Shown: positions 17,092 through 26,172, counted from the stretch's first letter. The stretch: 64,000 nt of DNA from Sansalvadorimonas sp965243775 (GCA_965243775.1 CBDEWF010000162.1:62001-126000), one strand, 5' to 3'. The notes: generated from the letters alone by a model not told the origin. Made by a program: numbers and translations.

Positions 17092-17113
17092 CGTTTCTTC
17101 TGTAAAGAAACAC
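17092..17113. repeat. Short hairpin repeat, copy 2
   Basis: CGTTTCTTCTGTAAAGAAAC has the same core as the copy at 16856, here with one extra pair (GTTTCTT/AAGAAAC). It lies about 100 bases upstream of the pgk start. Confidence 0.5.
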
Positions 17114-17215
17114 AAATTCTGGGCCATACTGACCCCTGCCCTGCTGCAAATGTCCGGCGCTTACCGAAATTCCCGGTTTTCATCTGAATTCAAAACAGCT
17201 AGAAGGATTTTCATC

Positions 17216-18379
17216 ATGTCCGTGTTGAAAATGACTGACCTTGACCTGTCCGGAAAGCGCGTGCTTATCCGCGAAGACTTGAACGTTCCCGTGAAAAACG
17301 GTCAGGTAACCAGCGATGCCCGTATCCAGGCTTCCCTGCCCACCATCAAAATGGCTCTGGAAGCTGGTGCCAAGGTGATGGCTACTTCCCACCTGGGCCG
17401 TCCTACCGAAGGTGAGTACAACGAAGAGTTCTCCCTGAAGCCTGTTGCTGGCTATATCGGCAAAGAGCTGGGCCGTGAAGTTCGTCTGATCAAAGACTGG
17501 CTGGAAGGCGACTTCGAAGTGGCTGAAGGCGAACTGGTTATCCTGGAAAACGTTCGCTTCAACGTTGGTGAGAAGAAGAACAACGAAGAGCTGTCCAAGA
17601 AAATGGCAGCTTTGTGCGACGTTTATGTGATGGACGCATTCGGTACTGCACACCGCGCCCAGGCTTCCACTCACGGTGTTGGTCAGTTTGCTCCTGTTGC
17701 TTGCGCTGGCCCTCTGTTGCAAGGTGAGCTGGATGCTCTGGCCAAGGCTCTGGATGCTCCTGAGAAGCCCATGACTGCTATTGTTGGCGGTTCCAAAGTT
17801 TCCACCAAGCTGACCGTTCTGGAATCCCTGTCTGAAGTCTGCGACCAGCTGATTGTTGGTGGTGGTATCGCCAACACTTTCCTGGCAGCTGCCGGCAAGC
17901 CAGTTGGTAAGTCTCTGTACGAAGAAGATCTGATTCCACAGGCCAAAGCTCTGATGGAGAAGTGCGACATTCCTCTGCCTATCGACGTGGTCGTTGGTAA
18001 GAAGTTCGACGAGAACGAGCCTGCTGTTGTAAAGATGGCTGAAGATGTTCAGGACGACGAAATGATCTTCGACGTCGGCCCTAAGACTTCCGAACTGTTC
18101 GCGAACATCCTGAAGGATGCCCGTACTATCGTATGGAACGGTCCGGTCGGCGTATTTGAATTTGACCAGTTCGGCGAAGGTACCAAGGCTATGTCTCTGG
18201 CAATTGCCGAATCTCCAGCATTCTCTATTGCTGGTGGTGGTGATACCCTTGCGGCCGTTGACAAGTACGGCATCAAAAAACAGGTGTCTTACATCTCCAC
18301 CGGTGGCGGCGCCTTCCTCGAATATGTTGAAGGCAAGAAACTGCCAGCTGTCGCCATGCTGGAAGAGCGTGCGAAGTAA
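17216..18379 (+). CDS. pgk: Phosphoglycerate kinase
   Basis: Glycolytic and gluconeogenic enzyme interconverting 1,3-bisphosphoglycerate/ADP and 3-phosphoglycerate/ATP. From the ATG at 17216 (AGAAGGA at 17201-17207) it has 387 residues, the usual bacterial length. Signatures: KRVLIREDLNVPVKNG at the N-terminus, LGRPTEGEY, VIVGGSKVSTKL-type segment and the C-terminal GGGDTLAAVDKYG and STGGGAFLEYVEGK. An in-frame extension to 17150 is rejected because the conserved protein starts at MSVLKMTDL. Confidence 0.97.
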   Translation: MSVLKMTDLDLSGKRVLIREDLNVPVKNGQVTSDARIQASLPTIKMALEAGAKVMATSHLGRPTEGEYNEEFSLKPVAGYIGKELGREVRLIKDWLEGDFEVAEGELVILENVRFNVGEKKNNEELSKKMAALCDVYVMDAFGTAHRAQASTHGVGQFAPVACAGPLLQGELDALAKALDAPEKPMTAIVGGSKVSTKLTVLESLSEVCDQLIVGGGIANTFLAAAGKPVGKSLYEEDLIPQAKALMEKCDIPLPIDVVVGKKFDENEPAVVKMAEDVQDDEMIFDVGPKTSELFANILKDARTIVWNGPVGVFEFDQFGEGTKAMSLAIAESPAFSIAGGGDTLAAVDKYGIKKQVSYISTGGGAFLEYVEGKKLPAVAMLEERAK

Positions 18380-18390
18380 TTTATTTTAAG

Positions 18391-18414
18391 GGGACGTCTT
18401 GTGCGTCCCTTTTT
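18391..18414 (+). terminator. Rho-independent terminator after pgk
   Basis: GGGACG (18391-18396) pairs with CGTCCC (18404-18409), followed by TTTTTATT. Confidence 0.8.
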
Positions 18415-18552
18415 ATTATGAAAATGCTGCTACCAGGCTTTTCGTAATAATAATGATTCGTCGTGAGCGGAATTTTACCCACAGGGTACAAAAGTCAGCT
18501 CATGGCTGTTTTATGGCTATAAGAAGTCAAGATAAATCAGGATAGAGCTCCC

Positions 18553-19629
18553 ATGTCCAAGAAAATTTTTGATGTCGTAAAGCCTGGCGTTATCACTGGT
18601 GATGACGTACAGAAGGTTTTTGAAATTGCTAAAGAAAACAACTTTGCCCTGCCTGCGGTGAACGTTGTTGGCACCGATTCCATCAATGGTGTTCTGGAAG
18701 CTGCCGCCAAGGTTAAGTCTCCAGTTATCGTTCAGTTCTCCAACGGTGGTGCTACCTACTTCTCCGGTAAAGGCCTGAAGACTGAAGGCCCTGCTGGCGC
18801 TCTGGGTGCTATCGCGGGTGCCAAGTACGTTCACGCTGTTGCTGAAGCTTATGGCATTCCTGTCATCCTGCATACCGACCACGCAGCACGTAAGCTGCTG
18901 CCATGGATTGACGCGCTGCTGGATGCTGGTGAAGAGCACTTCGAGAAGACTGGCAAGCCACTGTTCTCTTCCCACATGATCGACTTGTCCGAAGAGTCTC
19001 TGGAAGACAACATCACGACCTGCACTGAATACCTGAAGCGTATGGCCAAGATGGATATGACTCTGGAATTTGAACTGGGCTGCACTGGAGGTGAAGAAGA
19101 CGGTGTTGATAACACTGGTATGGACAGCTCCATGCTGTACACCCAGCCTGAAGATGTTGCTTACGCTTACGAGAAGCTGAGCGCTATCAGCCATCGTTTC
19201 ACCATCGCAGCATCCTTCGGTAACGTTCACGGCGTTTACAAGCCAGGTAACGTTCAGCTGACTCCCAAGATTCTGGATAACTCCCAGAAGTACTGCTCCG
19301 AGAAATTTGGCATTCCTGCCAAGGCTCTGAGCTTTGTATTCCACGGTGGCTCCGGTTCCACTCTGGAAGAGATCCGCGAAGCTGTTTCTTACGGCGTAGT
19401 TAAGATGAACATCGACACTGACACTCAGTGGGCTAACTGGGAAGGTGTTCTGAACTACTACAAGAAGAACGAAGGCTACCTGCAGGGCCAGCTGGGTAAC
19501 CCAGAAGGTGCCGACAAGCCGAACAAAAAGTTCTACGATCCTCGTTCCTGGCTGCGTGCTGCCCAGACCTCCATGGTTGAGCGTCTGGAACAGGCTCACC
19601 GTGACCTGAACAGCGTCGACGTATTGTAA
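18553..19629 (+). CDS. fba: Class II fructose-bisphosphate aldolase
   Basis: Zn-dependent aldolase joining or splitting fructose 1,6-bisphosphate. The 358 residues match the E. coli FbaA type. It contains the metal and active-site segments HTDHAARKLLPWID and ELGCTGGEEDG, plus VFHGGSGS and KMNIDTDTQWA. It ends the conserved tkt/epd/pgk/fba series. GATAGAGCTCCC precedes the ATG. Confidence 0.98.
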   Translation: MSKKIFDVVKPGVITGDDVQKVFEIAKENNFALPAVNVVGTDSINGVLEAAAKVKSPVIVQFSNGGATYFSGKGLKTEGPAGALGAIAGAKYVHAVAEAYGIPVILHTDHAARKLLPWIDALLDAGEEHFEKTGKPLFSSHMIDLSEESLEDNITTCTEYLKRMAKMDMTLEFELGCTGGEEDGVDNTGMDSSMLYTQPEDVAYAYEKLSAISHRFTIAASFGNVHGVYKPGNVQLTPKILDNSQKYCSEKFGIPAKALSFVFHGGSGSTLEEIREAVSYGVVKMNIDTDTQWANWEGVLNYYKKNEGYLQGQLGNPEGADKPNKKFYDPRSWLRAAQTSMVERLEQAHRDLNSVDVL

Positions 19630-19665
19630 GACAGCGTCACGTTAAAAATATTAAATCGCTCGCCT

Positions 19666-19692
19666 GGTGACAGGGTTCCCCACCCTGTCACC
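19666..19692 (+). terminator. Hairpin after fba
   Basis: An 11-bp perfect stem GGTGACAGGGT/ACCCTGTCACC with a 5-base loop, followed by ATTATCTCTTCTT rather than a pure T-run. It is a likely terminator of moderate strength. Confidence 0.7.
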
Positions 19693-19783
19693 ATTATCTC
19701 TTCTTATTTCTCAACTCTACTGATCGCGCCTGTAGGCTCCCTGTCATATAGGCGATATAATTTTTATAAATTTCCTCTTTTGA

Positions 19784-20776
19784 TTGGATATCATTGACGT
19801 GACTCGTGCACTGCCTGATGGTGAACGCCTGCAGGAACTGAAAACTCGTTTGCTGCCACTGTCTCTTTCAAAGAATGGTGAAACCGATGATTTACGAAAA
19901 TATTATCTGGCCGGGTATGGGCTGGATTTTGTCGGGCAGTTGAATATTACAGGGATGAGTTACAGTGCTGGCCACCTTGATTTAGGAGGGATTCAGCTTT
20001 CGTGTAACTACTGGAGCCAGGAAAAATCACGCGGAACAGTCTTTCTGTTGCACGGATATTTCGATCATGTGGGTCTGTTTGGACATTTGATTCAATTTTA
20101 TCTTGAGCAGGGATTCTCTGTGTTTGCCTATGATCTCCCTGGGCATGGTTTGTCCGGTGGTCCTCCGGCGGATATTGATTGCTTCAGCACTTATACCTAC
20201 TCACTGAAAAAGTGCCTGGACTGGGGAAAAATGAACAGTCTGCCGGAGCCGTGGCACCTTTCAGGACAAAGCACTGGTGGTGCCATTATCACTGACCTGC
20301 TGGCTCGGGAAGGCTGTACCCGGGATGATTACCCTTTTGGTAAAGTGATATTGCTTGCCCCTTTGGTTCGTCCAGTCAAATGGAAGATAGCCCGTTTGCA
20401 GTACAGGCTGCTGCACCGTTTTATTGATGGCGTTCCCCGCTCCCGTTCCCGTAACTCCCATGATGCAGAGTTTCTTGAATTTCTTAACAGCGAGCCACTT
20501 CAATCGAAGATATTGCCTATGGGCTGGGTAGGAGCACTTAACCGCTGGATAACCTGGATAGAAAACCTGGAAACAGGCTGTGACTTTGAACCCTTGATCA
20601 TCCAGGGCCAAAACGACGGTACAGTAGACTGGCGTCATAACCTGAAAGTGCTGAAGAGGGCTTATAAGTCAGTTGATGTGTATTTTATTCCTGAGGGCAG
20701 ACATCATCTGGCAAATGAAGGCATCAAATACCGGCAGTGTTACTACAACTGGTTGAGAGAACGGCTTGGATGCTGA
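19784..20776 (+). CDS. Alpha/beta hydrolase (serine aminopeptidase S33 / monoglyceride lipase-like)
   Basis: 330 residues with the alpha/beta hydrolase catalytic set: oxyanion HGYFDHVG, nucleophile elbow LSGQSTGGA (Ser near 164), acid in QGQNDGTVDW and His in EGRHHLANE. The YDLPGHGLSGG segment is typical of lysophospholipase/monoglyceride-lipase-like members. The substrate is unknown. The start is uncertain: TTG at 19784 opens the frame and GTG at 19799 is an alternative. Its stop codon (20774-20776) directly abuts the stop codon of the convergent unknown gene at 20777. Confidence 0.85.
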   Translation: MDIIDVTRALPDGERLQELKTRLLPLSLSKNGETDDLRKYYLAGYGLDFVGQLNITGMSYSAGHLDLGGIQLSCNYWSQEKSRGTVFLLHGYFDHVGLFGHLIQFYLEQGFSVFAYDLPGHGLSGGPPADIDCFSTYTYSLKKCLDWGKMNSLPEPWHLSGQSTGGAIITDLLAREGCTRDDYPFGKVILLAPLVRPVKWKIARLQYRLLHRFIDGVPRSRSRNSHDAEFLEFLNSEPLQSKILPMGWVGALNRWITWIENLETGCDFEPLIIQGQNDGTVDWRHNLKVLKRAYKSVDVYFIPEGRHHLANEGIKYRQCYYNWLRERLGC

Positions 20777-22354
20777 TCACTCGGAAGGGCGGTTTCTAAG
20801 AGCCTTGAACGCAAATTTCATGTCACCCTCTATTCCTCTGATTTTTTCTCGAGCTTCCTGCAGTGATTCATGAGGAGTCCTGGTTTTTAAATATCGGCTT
20901 AACCCCGTTGTTTGCAGTAATTGTGATAGTTCGTCTTCACTGACAGTTTTTTCCTCTGCTTTCAAATGGGTGAGCATGTTAGATACTTGTATTTTTAATT
21001 CTTTGATTTCTGCTGTAAGAGCTTGTTCGTGCGCTTCCAATTCTGCTGGCTGATAACTCTGTTTATCAGGGAGTCCAACAGACCCGGCGGGGTCAAGAAG
21101 AGCGTTCCTGGGGGGCTCGCTGAATAACTTAGTGAGGATAGGTGTTTCTTGAGTAGCTGTTGCAGGCTTGGGTGAAGCAGCAAGCGCAGGATTTGTTGTA
21201 GCTGTACTATGGGTGGCTGTTGGAGGTGTTGGAATAGATTTTGCCGGTTCTGGTGCGGGGGGGGATAGAGGGCTGTTGGCTTGTGTTGGCTGAGTGTCCG
21301 TAGAATCTAGTTCTGATATGACAATATCAGGGGTGATTGGCACAAGCTGGTTTTTCGTAGTAATGAGCATGTCCCGGGTTTTATCTATTAGCTGTTCTGG
21401 AGGAACATTATCTGGATAGGTGTCGTCTACGCTGTATTTGAGCCAAAGGGCGAACAGACCATTTGTATTGTAGCTCTCCAATGAGCTGATAGTCTCATCA
21501 ATCAGTGAGGCTGTATCTCCTTTTAAATCTCTATATTCTTCAATAGTCCGTTCTCTGATTTCGCTCAGTTTTTCATAGGCAACATCTTTTAGCTCCTCTC
21601 CATGAAGTTTTGTGTTGGGAATCTCTAAAGCGTAAAGGAGATCGTCCAGGTCATCTTCATCAAGGGTACCTTTTTTGATGTCTGCAGTGAGCTGGTTCAA
21701 CTCATCCATGGCTTCCTGGTATATCTGCTCCTGTTCAGTAATGCTGTGAACACCCGGTTCTTCTGCATTCAGGCGTAGACAGCAGGGAAAGAAATCTTTC
21801 ATCATTTCGTCTGGCTCAGGAAGAGATGTGCTTTCAAGGGTTGGCTTTTCTGGTGTTTTTGATGCATACGTTGATTGGCCGGGCGTGACCGGAGCTTTAA
21901 CTCCACCTGACTTTACGGTGTCATCATTCAAGGGAGGCTCATCTGATGGGATAGTCCCCAAAGATTGAGAATTGGAAAAGTTTGAGACTGAAGTTTCCCC
22001 AAACTGAGTAGTTGAGCTTGGAGGAAAGTTGTAAGCATTATGAGGTTGAGAGTGAATATTTTGTAGATGAGCTGGTGCAGCACTATCGGTTAGATAAGTT
22101 GCTGGAACATTACCGATATTCAGGGTGTAATTTGGAGAAACCTGATAAACAATTCGTTGATGAAGCTGAGTAGCTGGTGTCTGTCCAGGAAATCGGGCGG
22201 ATGGCTGATGCCAGGACTGAACGTGGACAGCCTGAACGGGGATAGCTTTGTAATTACCAACAGGCCCGTGAAGCTTGGACTTGGAGGGGCGAGACAAGCC
22301 CAGTGTATGTGCTATATGAGAAAAGGTATTTCTGAGAGCTGAACCCACGCCCAT
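20777..22354 (-). CDS. Unknown 525-residue protein, proline/serine/threonine-rich
   Basis: I do not recognise this protein. The N-terminal third (1-180) is low-complexity and rich in Ser, Pro, His and Gln. A more ordered acidic helical segment lies at about 185-320 (EQEQIYQEAMDELNQL..., DEDDLDDLLYALEIP). A Pro/Thr/Ala linker follows at about 340-400. The C-terminal 100 residues look coiled-coil-forming (PAELEAHEQALTAEIKELK). There is no signal peptide and no membrane segment. It is downstream of the unknown gene at 22523 and yigZ on the same strand and may be their operon partner. The make-up resembles secreted effectors, but nothing proves this. Confidence 0.7.
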   Translation of the reverse strand: MGVGSALRNTFSHIAHTLGLSRPSKSKLHGPVGNYKAIPVQAVHVQSWHQPSARFPGQTPATQLHQRIVYQVSPNYTLNIGNVPATYLTDSAAPAHLQNIHSQPHNAYNFPPSSTTQFGETSVSNFSNSQSLGTIPSDEPPLNDDTVKSGGVKAPVTPGQSTYASKTPEKPTLESTSLPEPDEMMKDFFPCCLRLNAEEPGVHSITEQEQIYQEAMDELNQLTADIKKGTLDEDDLDDLLYALEIPNTKLHGEELKDVAYEKLSEIRERTIEEYRDLKGDTASLIDETISSLESYNTNGLFALWLKYSVDDTYPDNVPPEQLIDKTRDMLITTKNQLVPITPDIVISELDSTDTQPTQANSPLSPPAPEPAKSIPTPPTATHSTATTNPALAASPKPATATQETPILTKLFSEPPRNALLDPAGSVGLPDKQSYQPAELEAHEQALTAEIKELKIQVSNMLTHLKAEEKTVSEDELSQLLQTTGLSRYLKTRTPHESLQEAREKIRGIEGDMKFAFKALRNRPSE

Positions 22355-22522
22355 AACCAGCCTCCATTTGAATCGAACAAGCTTTAGTTGAGTCTAGATG
22401 CGGTCACAGTGCGGTTTTCTGGAGAGATAATTATTGATAGGAATCAGCCAATTATCGGTGAGTATGTCTCAAAATTGCTCACTGCTGCCGGAATGCCGGC
22501 AAATGAACCAGTAAAAGCTCAA

Positions 22523-23605
22523 TCACAGCCTGTCCCAGGAGGGCTCCAGTTCAGCACTGAATACCCTGAAAATAAAATCGCCGGTGGCGGCATCCGGGTT
22601 ACGAAGGGTGGCAGAGGACTGGCTCTGGATCTTTTTCCAGCCATGGCGGGAGGCAGTAGCTATCAGTTCTTCCTCATTTTGGCTGTAACACAGTTCCTCT
22701 ACGGTCTGGGGCGTCAGTCTGGACAGGCTGGCAAACAGACTTTCAAACTTATCATTAATGGGACAGCTTTCAGCAGGAAGCCCTGTACATGATGACCAAT
22801 AGTCGCGATATTGGGGCAGGGCCTGATACATCAGGTCCATATATATCTGCATATGTCTGGTTAGCCCTTTTTCATGGTGCTGCTGAGCATGCCAGTGGCA
22901 TGATTCGACAATATCCCTGCCCTGATCCCGGCAGGGGTCAGCCAGATGATCAGGAGCAGTAAAACTGCTGCTGATTTCACTCAAGAGCCCAAAGTCGAGT
23001 TTCTGTTCATGGTAGAGTCCCGACAGTGCTGCAGCTCCTGCCTCAGTTGTAGAACAGCTGATAAGCCGGCTCATAATAGGGGCAAGGTTTTTATGGTCTA
23101 CCTGATGAGCCAGAAGCTGTGCAGCATGCTCAGAGGCTGGTGCCGAGAGTTCTGGTGCAGGTTGCTGGAACATCTGGAAAACCCACACGCGTTCCCTCTT
23201 TGAAAGAGAAGAAACAACCTGGTCAAGAATATGTGGATGATACTCCAGCAGGCTGGTCAGAACCTTGCTGTGATTTGTGGTGGCATCAATAAAAAACAGC
23301 TGAAGAGCTCTTCGTCCCGATATGGCTCTAATAAGTTTACTTTGTCTGGAGGGAGACATACTGCTTAGTTGCGAGAGGTCGAGTTTAGAGCGGCGAACTA
23401 TGGTCGCAATCAGAGATTGTCCAGTCATCCTGGAAAGCAGGCGATCCATCATGGGAATGGGCACTACAGGGGAGCCTGAAGCATCCATCATTATGCGGGT
23501 AGCCTGGCGTGCGCTGACCCGGCGATCCTGAAAGCGCTTTCCACCAAAAGTGGACATCAGTCTTAAAATCTTACTGGGCAGCCATCCCTTCAGCATCCTT
23601 GCCAT
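22523..23605 (-). CDS. Unknown 360-residue protein
   Basis: No family recognised. The protein is basic at the N-terminus (MARMLKGWLPSKILRLMS) and otherwise an all-helical-looking soluble protein with many Leu, Ser and His residues and no repeats or catalytic motif I can name. It starts 39 bases after the stop of yigZ on the same strand, so co-transcription is likely. The next gene downstream (20777-22354) is also unknown. Confidence 0.7.
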   Translation of the reverse strand: MARMLKGWLPSKILRLMSTFGGKRFQDRRVSARQATRIMMDASGSPVVPIPMMDRLLSRMTGQSLIATIVRRSKLDLSQLSSMSPSRQSKLIRAISGRRALQLFFIDATTNHSKVLTSLLEYHPHILDQVVSSLSKRERVWVFQMFQQPAPELSAPASEHAAQLLAHQVDHKNLAPIMSRLISCSTTEAGAAALSGLYHEQKLDFGLLSEISSSFTAPDHLADPCRDQGRDIVESCHWHAQQHHEKGLTRHMQIYMDLMYQALPQYRDYWSSCTGLPAESCPINDKFESLFASLSRLTPQTVEELCYSQNEEELIATASRHGWKKIQSQSSATLRNPDAATGDFIFRVFSAELEPSWDRL

Positions 23606-23644
23606 AACGTTGTTCCCGCAGCGACATATTTTTCTAGCTTAGCC

Positions 23645-24289
23645 TTAATTTGCCATACTGTTTGCACCGTCTGGATGAGGAGCTGGACGAAGAAAGAGTT
23701 GCCCGCGAAAGTGACTGGTAAGGTCTTTTTTGAATACTGCGCAGCTATGGGCAGGAACAGAAATTTGCAGATAAAGCTGGTCACTGTATTCCGCATTGAC
23801 AACTGATCCGGCATGGCGGGAAAGAATATGCTGAACATCTGTCAGTTGTTCATACAGGCAGTACAAATAAAAAACAGCCTGAGGGATTTTCAGTACTGTC
23901 TGCAGCTGAGCGAGGGTGTTGCCTACACCTCCACTATAGGCTCTGACCAGACCTCCGGTACCGAGTTTAATACCACCGGAATAGCGCACAACGACAGCAG
24001 TGATTTCGCCCAGCCCAGAACCCTGTAGGCGTGCCAGAATTGGCTTGCCTGCGGTTCCTGAGGGTTCACCATCATCGCTGAAGCCCCACTGTTGTCCATC
24101 ATTTGGCGGACCTGCAATAAAAGCCCAGCAGTGGTGTCGGGCTGCTGGGTGCTGCTGGCGAACTGAGTCAATAAAAGCCTTGGCAGAATCGACTCCCGAA
24201 GTGTGTGCCAGAAGAGAGATAAAACGGCTTTTCTTGATCATTTCTTCTGTTTCAGAGAGAGCTGCGGGGATAGAGAAGGATTCTGACAT
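23645..24289 (-). CDS. yigZ: YigZ/IMPACT-family protein
   Basis: 214 residues of the UPF0029/IMPACT family. The signature SRFISLLAHTSGVDSAKAF, the HHCWAFI strand, the SDDGEPSGTAGKPIL motif and VVRYSGGIKLGTGGLVRAY are all present, followed by the C-terminal DUF1949-type domain. Homologues in eukaryotes modulate GCN2 signalling; the bacterial role is poorly defined. A 70-bp repeat copy lies immediately upstream, starting 11 bases before the ATG. Confidence 0.95.
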   Translation of the reverse strand: MSESFSIPAALSETEEMIKKSRFISLLAHTSGVDSAKAFIDSVRQQHPAARHHCWAFIAGPPNDGQQWGFSDDGEPSGTAGKPILARLQGSGLGEITAVVVRYSGGIKLGTGGLVRAYSGGVGNTLAQLQTVLKIPQAVFYLYCLYEQLTDVQHILSRHAGSVVNAEYSDQLYLQISVPAHSCAVFKKDLTSHFRGQLFLRPAPHPDGANSMAN

Positions 24290-24299
24290 CTTTGTAGTG

Positions 24300-24368
24300 T
24301 GGGAGCCTGTCTGATTTTACGCTAAACCTGCTGCGGAAAAGCGTTTGGTTAAGTCCTGCAGACTCCAG
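24300..24368. repeat. 70-bp inverted-repeat element, copy 2 (inverted)
   Basis: Begins TGGGAGCCTGTC and ends GCAGACTCCA. Its reverse complement aligns over its whole length with the element at 7190-7259 (shared CTTAACCAA, TTAGCG and AGACAGGCTCCCA blocks). It lies between yigZ and the yccT-like pseudogene. Confidence 0.65.
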
Positions 24369-24397
24369 AGCTTGGAAAAATTCGGTAAATATATCAG

Positions 24398-25080
24398 TTA
24401 TTGAGAAGCTTTTTGCTTGTTAGCTGTGCGGGCCGCCCAGTTCAGGAAACGCTCACGGGTTGGAGCATCTGCCTGCTAAAACCAATAGTGCAGCATCTGC
24501 TCGGACAGCAGTACTTCGCTAACATTGCTGGAGCCATTCTTTAGCTCGGTTTGAGGGTTATTCATGGCCAGGGCAGCGAAAGGTGCACGTGACTCAATGG
24601 CAGCTGAATTGCCAGTGGCATTAAACTCTTGCAGCTCACGAACCATATCACGACCGAACTGTACGCCTTCTTTCTTCAGGTAGGCCATTTTGAAGGACAC
24701 AGCCTTGCCACTATTATCTGTCAGGAAGAACCCGGGGTTCTTGTCAAAACCGCTGGCATCTCTCATACGCTTGATAGGTTTGGCTGCCAGCTTCAGCTGT
24801 GAATCGCCCTGAGTATTCATAGTAATAACGTAATAACCGGTTTTGTAGAGCAGGATCTCCTTGGAGTCCTTAATGCTGCCAGACAGCCTCAGAACAAGCT
24901 GGTGATCACCATCGGCCAGTTGAATGGGCTTCTTGGAGCTGTCAAACAAGCCACCTTCGGCGCGATACAGCTGACCATCCAGAACTTCGATTTCAAAGTT
25001 GTCGGAAACAGTCAAAGTTGCCGCCCATACCGGCACTGCGAAAAAGCTGCCGCAAGCGTGCAAATGCGCTCGAATTTTAT
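24398..25080 (-). pseudogene. Decayed YccT/UPF0319 (DUF2057) family gene
   Basis: The body reads ATLTVSDNFEIEVLDGQ, then DGDHQLVLRLSG, then MAYLKKEGVQFGRDMVRELQ, a periplasmic DUF2057 protein (YccT-like). Three lesions are visible. First, the codon after the good ribosome site CAGGAG is ATA (25080-25078) instead of ATG, followed by KFERICTLAAAF, a perfect signal-peptide start. Second, one T is missing from the run at 25041-25045; adding it joins AAAFFAVPVWA-ATLTV into one signal peptide. Third, TAG at 24476-24478 interrupts HYWF-stop-QADAPTRERFLNWA, after which the frame stays open to TAA at 24398. The gene is most likely dead, although an intact open frame of 225 codons (24476-25153) remains. 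Confidence 0.8.
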
Positions 25081-25322
25081 GTGAACTCCTGAAACAAGCT
25101 GTGATTGAAATCTGACTCGAAACGATGCCTGTCTGCTGCGGTGAATGCAACAACAGCCATCAGCTTTTTACCATGAAAATACATTTGGCGTTCTACGAAG
25201 GACCATGGGCAGAGTCTGGGCTTTGTTTAGTTCAAGTATACGTAGATGTGGCATGTTTGGTGATTCAACTCGAAGTGAAAAACTCAAAAACTATTGACTT
25301 ATAACAATCCCATTTTCGCCGC

Positions 25323-25340
25323 GTTCAACTATAGTTGAAC
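25323..25340. promoter_or_regulatory. 18-bp perfect palindrome upstream of the YheO-type regulator
   Basis: GTTCAACTATAGTTGAAC is self-complementary over 18 bases and lies 124 bases before the regulator's start, just after the promoter-like TTGACTTATAACAAT stretch. Partial copies (AGTTCAAGTATACG near 25228, ATTCAACTCGAAG near 25262) are nearby. It is a candidate operator for the adjacent regulator. The rest of 25081-25464 holds no gene. Confidence 0.55.
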
Positions 25341-25464
25341 TTCCCCGAGGATGGGTAGGCGACTCCGGCTATATAACTCATCAATCATAAGTGATGAAAA
25401 CTTTTTCACTTTGAAAAGAGCGTAGCTTGAAGTCGGTTAACAGGAGTCGTAAGGCTGGATACTG

Positions 25465-26172
25465 ATGATTGAAGAAGTAGCAACTCTCGTTCCGGATGAT
25501 ATCACCACATGGCGTCATGCCTTCAGCGATAATGATCGCAAGATCATTCGCTCCATGGAAACGGTTGTGGATGGTATCGCCAGTGTTTTTGGTTCATTTT
25601 GTGAAGTTGTACTTCATTCTCTGGAAGATCCCGCCCGCTCTGTTGTCAAAATCAAAAATGGCCTGACCACAACCGGCCGTGACATTGACAGCCCCATCAC
25701 CGAAGAAGCTCTGAAGCAGCTTAATGAAATTGCCATGCAAGATGGCAGTGATATTCGTCATACCTGCAAGCGCACGCCCGATGGCCAGCTGTTTAAATCA
25801 ACCAGTATGGTCATCCGCAATGAATATCAGAAGCCTGTAGGCATGCTGTGCATAAACATCAATATGAGTGTGCCGGCCAGTGATTTTCTACAGGCTTTTT
25901 TAGTGGGTGGTGTCAGCGAAGCTCCGGTGACCGGACACTTCCCGGCCAGTGTTGATGATCTGGTGGAAAACACCGTTGATCGCACGATCCTTGAGGTCAA
26001 CAGCAACCAACAGTTGTCCAACAAGGTTAAGAACAAGCACATTATTATGTCCCTGTTCGATAAAGGCATCTTCGATATTAAAGAAAGTGTGCCTTTAGTT
26101 GCACGAAAACTGGGTGTCTCCCGGCACACAGTCTATCTATATATTCGTCAGCGAAAACTTGGAGAAAGCTAG
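25465..26172 (+). CDS. YheO-like PAS/helix-turn-helix transcriptional regulator
   Basis: 235 residues. The N-terminal YheO-type PAS-like domain spans about 20-130 (GIASVFGSFCEVVLHSLED, then FKSTSMVIRNEYQKPVGMLCININ). A C-terminal helix-turn-helix lies at about 190-232 (IIMSLFDKGIFDIKESVPLVA, KLGVSRHTVYLYIRQ). Members sense small ligands; DauR, which controls D-amino-acid use, is one. It stands alone upstream of pta and pflB and is followed by a hairpin. Its targets are unknown; the palindrome at 25323 suggests autoregulation. Confidence 0.9.
   Translation: MIEEVATLVPDDITTWRHAFSDNDRKIIRSMETVVDGIASVFGSFCEVVLHSLEDPARSVVKIKNGLTTTGRDIDSPITEEALKQLNEIAMQDGSDIRHTCKRTPDGQLFKSTSMVIRNEYQKPVGMLCININMSVPASDFLQAFLVGGVSEAPVTGHFPASVDDLVENTVDRTILEVNSNQQLSNKVKNKHIIMSLFDKGIFDIKESVPLVARKLGVSRHTVYLYIRQRKLGES

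Larger units (their letters stand above)
16548..17215. other. Intergenic region before pgk with a duplicated hairpin
   Basis: 668 bases with no convincing gene. A 73-codon open frame at 16658-16879 has no recognisable product. The main structure is a short hairpin, GTTTCTTCTGTAAAGAAA, present at 16857 and again at 17093. The pgk ribosome site AGAAGGA lies at 17201-17207. The stretch between the ankyrin genes and pgk is probably insertion-derived. Confidence 0.5.

Noticed and set aside
18517..19599. 360-codon minus-strand frame opposite fba
   Set aside because: Antisense shadow of the aldolase gene.
22388..22792. 134-codon plus-strand frame
   Set aside because: Mostly antisense to the unknown gene at 22523-23605, which has better length and operon context.
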